Below, one piece after another: positions 6,124 to 10,071 of a stretch of 10,071 nt of DNA (positions within the stretch are counted from its first letter, which is position 1; the number at the start of each line of letters is the position of its first letter). The position numbers and the translations under genes were made by a program. Source of the DNA: Christensenella sp. UBA1214 (lineage in GTDB: Bacteria; Bacillota; Clostridia; Christensenellales; CAG-138); NCBI GenBank assembly GCA_002309375.1, contig DBXK01000012.1, positions 2,908 through 12,978 of the forward strand, given 5' to 3'. The notes beneath the pieces were generated by a model, which searched no databases, had not been told where the DNA came from, and saw only the letters and a list, made by a program, of their open reading frames with translations.

Positions 6124-6152
6124 TTGAAAATACGGTCGATATATGTTAAAAT
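6124..6152 (+). promoter_or_regulatory. Promoter of the small membrane protein/ABC exporter/M42 operon
   Basis: -35 TTGAAA (6124-6129), 17-bp spacer, -10 TAAAAT (6147-6152), predicted start near 6159. Because an in-frame ATG at 6143 would lie upstream of this start, it supports the ATG at 6182 for the first gene. Confidence 0.75.
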
Positions 6153-6181
6153 CAAATCAGAATAACCGATTGGAGCCGAAT

Positions 6182-6433
6182 ATGAACCTTCGAAGAATTT
6201 TGAGCTGGGTCGCCATCGCCGCGCTTGCCGCCGCGTTCATTTCGCTTTGCCTTGCGATCCCGCTGAAGCTGCCTTCAATTATCCCCATCGGCCTGTTCGC
6301 CGCCGGGATCATCCTTTTCTTTGTTATTAAGCAGATGCCTTCCGACCTTCCGGAGGAGGAAGGGGAGAAAACGCCCGAAAAATCCGAATGGAAGCGCGTC
6401 GACGGCGAAAAGAGCGGAGAGGAAGGCAAATAA
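6182..6433 (+). CDS. Small two-TM membrane protein of unknown function
   Basis: The product is 83 aa and I do not recognise a family. It has two hydrophobic helices (about residues 7-25 and 33-50) joined by a short turn around KLPS, then a hydrophilic acidic/basic tail (51-83, including PEEEGEKTPEKSEW and GEKSGEEGK). The start is set by GGAG 8 bases before the ATG and by the promoter at 6124-6152; an upstream in-frame ATG at 6143 has neither. The stop TAA shares a base with the ATG of the ABC exporter gene (TAATG), so the two are translationally coupled. That coupling suggests a partner or accessory of the exporter, but this is inference from position only. Confidence 0.75.
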   Translation: MNLRRILSWVAIAALAAAFISLCLAIPLKLPSIIPIGLFAAGIILFFVIKQMPSDLPEEEGEKTPEKSEWKRVDGEKSGEEGK

Positions 6434-8211
6434 TGGACGCAAAAAAGAAAGGCTCCGGCCTCGCACGCTTTGCGGGCTATTATAAGCCGCATCTCGGCCT
6501 GTTCCTGACGGATATGGCCTGCGCGCTGTTCATCTCCGCCGTCGATATCGCATATCCGCTGATCTCGCGCCACGTTCTCAACAATTATCTGACGGTTGAA
6601 AACCCGAGCTACACGCCCTTTTTCATCATAATGGGGCTGTGCCTGCTGATGTACGTCCTGCGCACGGCCGCAACGTTCATCGTGACCTATCTCGGCCACA
6701 GCCTCGGCGTCAGCATCGAGGCCGATATGCGCCGGGACGCTTTCACGCACCTTCAAAAGCTCGGCTTCAGCTTCTATGACCGATCCCGCACCGGCAAGCT
6801 GCTTTCCCGCTGCACGAACGACCTTTTCGACGTCACGGAGCTTGCGCACCATGGCCCGGAGGACGTTTTCATCTCGATGGTCACCTTCCTCGGCGCGTTC
6901 ATCGCGATGCTGTTCATCGAATGGCGCCTAGCGGTCGTGCTGATCCTCACCGTGCCGCTGATGCTGCTGTTCGTGATGAAGCTGCGCACCCATATGAGCC
7001 GCACCTCGCGAAAGGTCAAGGAGGGCATGGCGATCATCAACGCCGATATCGAATCCTCGATCAGCGGCGCAAGGGTCGCGAAGGCCTTCACGAATGAGGG
7101 CTACGAGATCGAAAAATTCGAAAAGGGCAACGGCATCTTCATCCGCTCGAAGAAGCTCTATTATAAAACCATGGGAAAATTCCATGCCGGCATGGAGTTT
7201 TTCACCTCGATCATGAACGTGATCGTGCTGACGGCGAGCGGCATCCTCATGATGAGCGGGAAGATGGATTCGACGACGCTGATCGTTTTCCTGCTCTACG
7301 TTTCCTCGTTCACGACCCCGATCCGCAAGCTTGCCGCCTTCTCCGAGCAGTACGCGATGGGCATGGCGGGCTTCAAACGCTTCACGGAGCTTCTCGATAC
7401 CGAGCCCGATATAACGGATAAGGAAGGCGCGATCGAGCTCCGGGACGTGAAGGGGAACATCGATTTCGACCATATCAGCTTTGCTTACGAGGCCGCGAAC
7501 GGGCATCATTCGAACGGCGAAAACGTTCTGCATGACCTCAGCCTGCACATCAAGGCGGGGGAGACCGTCGCGCTCGTCGGCCCCTCCGGCGGCGGAAAGA
7601 CCACGATCTGCCACCTGCTGCCGCGCTTTTATGAGATCCGGGAGGGCAGCATCACCGTCGACGGCCATGATATCCGCGACGTGACGCTCGCTTCGCTGCG
7701 CCGCAATATCGGCATCGTTCAGCAGGACGTCTTCCTCTTCGCCGCGAGCGTGAAGGACAATATCCGCTACGGCAAGATCGACGCCACGGATGAGGAGATC
7801 GTCCGCGCGGCGATGGCGGCGGAGATCCACGACGACATCATGAACATGCCCGACGGCTATGATACGATCGTCGGCGAAAGGGGCATCACCCTTTCCGGCG
7901 GCCAGAAGCAGCGCGTTTCCATCGCCCGCATCTTCCTCAAGAACCCGCCGATCCTGATCCTCGACGAAGCGACGAGCGCCCTCGATTCCGCGACCGAGGC
8001 GCGCATCACCGCCGCCTTCGAGCGCCTCAGCAAGGGCAGGACGACGCTCGTGATCGCGCACCGCCTTTCCACCGTCCGCAACGCCGACAAGATCGCCGTC
8101 ATCGACGAGCACGGCATCGTCGAGATGGGCAGCCACGACGAGCTCATCGCGCTCGGCGGCGAATACAAAAAGCTCCACGACGCACAGAACAGTTTCTATC
8201 TGATCAAATAA
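6433..8211 (+). CDS. ABC exporter half-transporter (MsbA/MdlB/BmrA-like permease-ATPase)
   Basis: The product is 592 aa, the normal length of a fused membrane-plus-ATPase half-transporter. The first 320 residues are the six-helix type IV exporter domain, with the helix start near residue 20 and conserved FYDRSRTGKLLSRCTND (114-130). The ATPase domain has Walker A GPSGGGKTT (383-391), Q-loop QQDVF (430-434), signature LSGGQ (487-491), Walker B ILILDEATSALD (507-518, catalytic E512) and switch H543 in IAHRLSTV. All catalytic residues are consensus and no second half-transporter lies nearby, so a homodimer is likely. Substrate is unknown: lipid, peptide or drug export are all possible. The ATG at 6433 overlaps the stop of the 83-aa gene and has AGGAAGG upstream; the open frame could start at 6388, but that lies inside the previous gene. 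Confidence 0.95.
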   Translation: MDAKKKGSGLARFAGYYKPHLGLFLTDMACALFISAVDIAYPLISRHVLNNYLTVENPSYTPFFIIMGLCLLMYVLRTAATFIVTYLGHSLGVSIEADMRRDAFTHLQKLGFSFYDRSRTGKLLSRCTNDLFDVTELAHHGPEDVFISMVTFLGAFIAMLFIEWRLAVVLILTVPLMLLFVMKLRTHMSRTSRKVKEGMAIINADIESSISGARVAKAFTNEGYEIEKFEKGNGIFIRSKKLYYKTMGKFHAGMEFFTSIMNVIVLTASGILMMSGKMDSTTLIVFLLYVSSFTTPIRKLAAFSEQYAMGMAGFKRFTELLDTEPDITDKEGAIELRDVKGNIDFDHISFAYEAANGHHSNGENVLHDLSLHIKAGETVALVGPSGGGKTTICHLLPRFYEIREGSITVDGHDIRDVTLASLRRNIGIVQQDVFLFAASVKDNIRYGKIDATDEEIVRAAMAAEIHDDIMNMPDGYDTIVGERGITLSGGQKQRVSIARIFLKNPPILILDEATSALDSATEARITAAFERLSKGRTTLVIAHRLSTVRNADKIAVIDEHGIVEMGSHDELIALGGEYKKLHDAQNSFYLIK

Positions 8212-8229
8212 AAAATCCGGGAGGAAATT

Positions 8230-9246
8230 ATGGATTACACTATCGAACAGCTCAAAAAGCTCATGGCGATCGACAGCCCGAGCGGCTTCACCGCAAGGGC
8301 GGCGCACTATATCATGGACGAGCTCAAGGCGCTCGGCTATGAGCCCGAAATGACGAAGAAGGGCTGCGTGCTCTGCTGCCTCGGCGGCGAAGGCACCCCG
8401 ACCGTCTTCTCCGCGCATATCGACACCCTCGGCGGCATGGTCGCCTCCGTCAAATCCAACGGCAGGCTGAAGCTGACGAGGATCGGCGGCATGAACGCGA
8501 ACAATGCCGAGACCGAGAATGCGAAGGTCTATACAAGGGATGGCAGGGTCTATGACGGCTGCTTCCAGATGAACGATCCCTCCGTTCACGTCAACGGCGA
8601 TTACAGCACCCAGAAGCGCGATTGGGACAACATGGAGCTCGTGCTCGATGAAAAGGTCTTCTCTGCGGACGACACGAAGAAGCTCGGCATCATGACCGGC
8701 GATTACGTCTGCTTCGATCCGAGAACGACCGTCACCGCTTCCGGCTATATCAAGAGCCGCTTCCTGGACGACAAGCTCTCCGCCGCGATCCTTCTCGACC
8801 TCGCGCGACGCATCAAGGCGGGGGAGATCGAGCTGAAGAGGAAGGTTTACATCTATCTCACCGTTTACGAAGAGGTCGGCCACGGCTGCTCGAGCGGCAT
8901 CCCCGCGGACGCGGAGGAGATCATCAGCGTCGATATGGGCTGCGTCGGCATGGGCCTCGAGTGCAAGGAGCACCAGGTCTCCATCTGCGTGAAGGATTCC
9001 CACGGCCCGTACAATTACGAGCTGACCGACCGCCTCGTTTCCCTTGCGAAGAAGCATGAGCTCGATTTCGCGCTGGACGTATATCCCTTCTACGGCTCGG
9101 ATGCGGACGCGGCGCTTGACGCGGGCTACGATCTCCGCCACGGCCTGATCGGCGCGGGCGTCTATGCTTCCCACGGCTATGAGCGCTCCCACGTGGACGG
9201 CGTGAAGAACACCCTCGAGCTGATCAAGGCGTATATCAGCGAATGA
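8230..9246 (+). CDS. M42-family metallo-aminopeptidase
   Basis: The product is 338 aa, slightly shorter than the usual 340-360 of M42 enzymes (glutamyl/leucyl aminopeptidases once called endoglucanase M or CelM). These are cytosolic, dinuclear metal-dependent, self-compartmentalising (TET-like dodecamer) exopeptidases. The catalytic set is complete: H63 and D65 in SAHIDT, bridging D180 in FLDDK, general base E214 and metal ligand E215 in YEEVGHG, D235 in SVDMG, and H321 in ERSHVDGV. No signal peptide is present. The gene follows the exporter gene by 18 bases with GGGAGG 5 bases before the ATG, so it is the third gene of the operon and ends at the terminator at 9265. Peptide substrate preference cannot be told. 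A link to the exporter (trimming or clearing peptides) is speculation from the operon. Confidence 0.95.
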   Translation: MDYTIEQLKKLMAIDSPSGFTARAAHYIMDELKALGYEPEMTKKGCVLCCLGGEGTPTVFSAHIDTLGGMVASVKSNGRLKLTRIGGMNANNAETENAKVYTRDGRVYDGCFQMNDPSVHVNGDYSTQKRDWDNMELVLDEKVFSADDTKKLGIMTGDYVCFDPRTTVTASGYIKSRFLDDKLSAAILLDLARRIKAGEIELKRKVYIYLTVYEEVGHGCSSGIPADAEEIISVDMGCVGMGLECKEHQVSICVKDSHGPYNYELTDRLVSLAKKHELDFALDVYPFYGSDADAALDAGYDLRHGLIGAGVYASHGYERSHVDGVKNTLELIKAYISE

Positions 9247-9264
9247 CGTATTGACCCGAACCCG

Positions 9265-9297
9265 ATCGGCGCAGTCCAGTGCTGCGCCGATTTTTTA
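9265..9297 (+). terminator. Intrinsic terminator after the M42 peptidase gene
   Basis: ATCGGCGCAG (9265-9274) pairs perfectly over 10 bp with CTGCGCCGAT (9282-9291) around a 7-base loop, with a T6 run (9291-9296). It lies about 20 bases after the stop codon and ends the three-gene operon. Confidence 0.92.
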
Positions 9298-9319
9298 TCA
9301 TTTCTAAATGAATTGTGGC

Positions 9320-9337
9320 AAATTTGTTAACAAATTT
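9320..9337. promoter_or_regulatory. Perfect 18-bp palindrome upstream of the tryptophanase-like gene
   Basis: AAATTTGTTAACAAATTT is fully self-complementary and lies 20 bp before the -35 box at 9358, a typical activator position. It is AT-rich in otherwise GC-rich DNA. The core TTGTTAACAA resembles two Rex half-sites merged without their normal 4-bp gap, so Rex itself is not a good match. The binding protein is unknown. Confidence 0.6.
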
Positions 9338-9357
9338 TCAGTAAGTATGTTTGAACT

Positions 9358-9386
9358 TTGACCGTACGGGCATGGATTCGTATAAT
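9358..9386 (+). promoter_or_regulatory. Promoter of the tryptophanase-like gene
   Basis: -35 TTGACC (9358-9363), 17-bp spacer, -10 TATAAT (9381-9386); predicted start near 9393, leader of about 76 bases. The start of the spacer contains CCGTACGG (9362-9369), the core of the palindrome found at the two minus-strand promoters near 200 and 1780. Confidence 0.85.
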
Positions 9387-9468
9387 GAAACCATCGGGAA
9401 AACAGGCGGAAAATGCCGAAAAAAGCCCGAAGACGCAATCACTTTTTCCTTGAAAGGAGCTTTTTGAA

Positions 9469-10071
9469 ATGTCCAAGGTAGGTTATTACGCAAGAAAGCC
9501 TCTCCCCCTCGAAATGCATAAGATCTGCATCGTTCAGAAAACAGAGATCATCCCCGTTGAGGAGCGCGTCAAGGCGATCCGCAAGGCGGGGTTTAATACG
9601 TACAGGATGGAATCGAAGGATATCTATCTCGATATGCTCACCGACAGCGGCGTCAACGCGATGACCAACGAGCAGCTCGGCGCGATGATGCTCGGCGACG
9701 ACTGCTATGCCGGCAGCAAGACCTATTTCCGCCTTGCCGAAAAGATCAAGGAGATCTTCAACAAGGATTATTTCCTCCCGATCCACCAGGGCAGGGCATG
9801 CGAGCATATGCTTGCGCTCGCGTACGTTCAGCCGAAGCCCGGCAGCATCGTTCCGATGAACTTCCAGTTCGGTACCTCCGTCGGCAAAATCAAATACTGC
9901 GGCGGCGACTACGTGATCTGCCTCAAGGAAGAGGGCTTCAACAAGCAGAGCACCGACCTTTTCAAGGGCGACTTCGATCTTGAAAAGCTCGAGCGCGTCC
10001 TCCGCGAGCAGGGGGACAACATCGCTTTCGTCCGCATCGAATCCGGCACGAACCTCATCGGCGGCCAGCCG
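9469..10071 (+). CDS. Tryptophanase/tyrosine phenol-lyase family PLP enzyme, N-terminal part
   Basis: Only 201 codons are present; the gene runs off the right edge. These beta-eliminating lyases split tryptophan to indole (TnaA) or tyrosine to phenol (TPL), giving pyruvate and ammonia. Family blocks are clear: DIYLDMLTDSGVNAM (51-65), GDDCYAGSKTY (76-86), PIHQGRACEH (104-113), FKGDFDLEKLERVL (165-178) and the asparagine-containing TNLIGGQP (194-201). The PLP lysine lies beyond the window. Two positions differ from the E. coli TnaA and Citrobacter TPL I recall: FGTSVG replaces FDTTQG or FTTTRY (134-139), and the asparagine block reads ESGTNLIGGQ. This looks like a divergent branch, so the substrate is open and no symbol is given. 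AAAGGAG lies 9 bases before the ATG. The leader encodes no Trp-containing TnaC-like peptide. Confidence 0.9.
   Translation, partial: MSKVGYYARKPLPLEMHKICIVQKTEIIPVEERVKAIRKAGFNTYRMESKDIYLDMLTDSGVNAMTNEQLGAMMLGDDCYAGSKTYFRLAEKIKEIFNKDYFLPIHQGRACEHMLALAYVQPKPGSIVPMNFQFGTSVGKIKYCGGDYVICLKEEGFNKQSTDLFKGDFDLEKLERVLREQGDNIAFVRIESGTNLIGGQP

Noticed and set aside
6143..6181. Upstream ATG for the 83-aa membrane protein
   Set aside because: It has no ribosome binding site and lies before the predicted transcription start (about 6159); ATG 6182 has GGAG at 8 bases.
6928..9192. 754-codon open frame on the minus strand, antisense to the ABC exporter and M42 peptidase genes
   Set aside because: Both plus-strand genes have complete catalytic motifs. 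The antisense translation is a low-complexity Ala/Asp/Val/Arg-rich product typical of the shadow of GC-ending codons.

Overview
The window looks like a chromosomal stretch from a GC-rich member of the Clostridia (Oscillospiraceae- or Christensenellales-like). The pointers are strong GGAGG-type ribosome binding sites, a YtrA-type GntR regulator with its ABC transporter, a DUF6273-type membrane protein, a UPF0340 (DUF436) protein, an M42 peptidase and a tryptophanase-like lyase. The taxonomic call is inference from gene content. The genes are complete except at the two edges. I see no mobile element, CRISPR array, tRNA or rRNA.

Left half, minus strand, in transcription order from 3.8 kb down to 1. 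A tightly coupled three-gene operon (ABC ATPase, six-TM ABC-2-type permease, GntR/YtrA regulator; both junctions overlap by one base) starts at a promoter covered by a 29-bp inverted repeat, the likely operator of the regulator. Next is a single-pass membrane protein with GYKDADE repeats and a C-terminal DUF6273-like domain, then the first 47 codons of a UPF0340 protein. The last two genes each have a sigma-A-type promoter running straight into the same unusual arrangement: two copies of a TTCCGTAYGGAA-like palindrome that also form a hairpin followed by seven U.

Right half, plus strand. An Sfp-type phosphopantetheinyl transferase is divergent from the ABC operon and appears to be transcribed without a leader. 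Then come glyA (serine hydroxymethyltransferase), an operon of an 83-aa two-TM protein, an ABC exporter half-transporter and an M42 aminopeptidase, and finally the first 201 codons of a tryptophanase/tyrosine phenol-lyase family enzyme preceded by a perfect 18-bp palindrome. Intrinsic terminators follow the PPTase, glyA and the M42 gene.

Seven promoters could be read directly, and all have exactly 17 bp between the -35 and -10 boxes, which supports the start choices. Most of the content is housekeeping. The least expected signals are in the promoter/terminator architecture rather than in the proteins. I do not see an obviously new multi-gene system.
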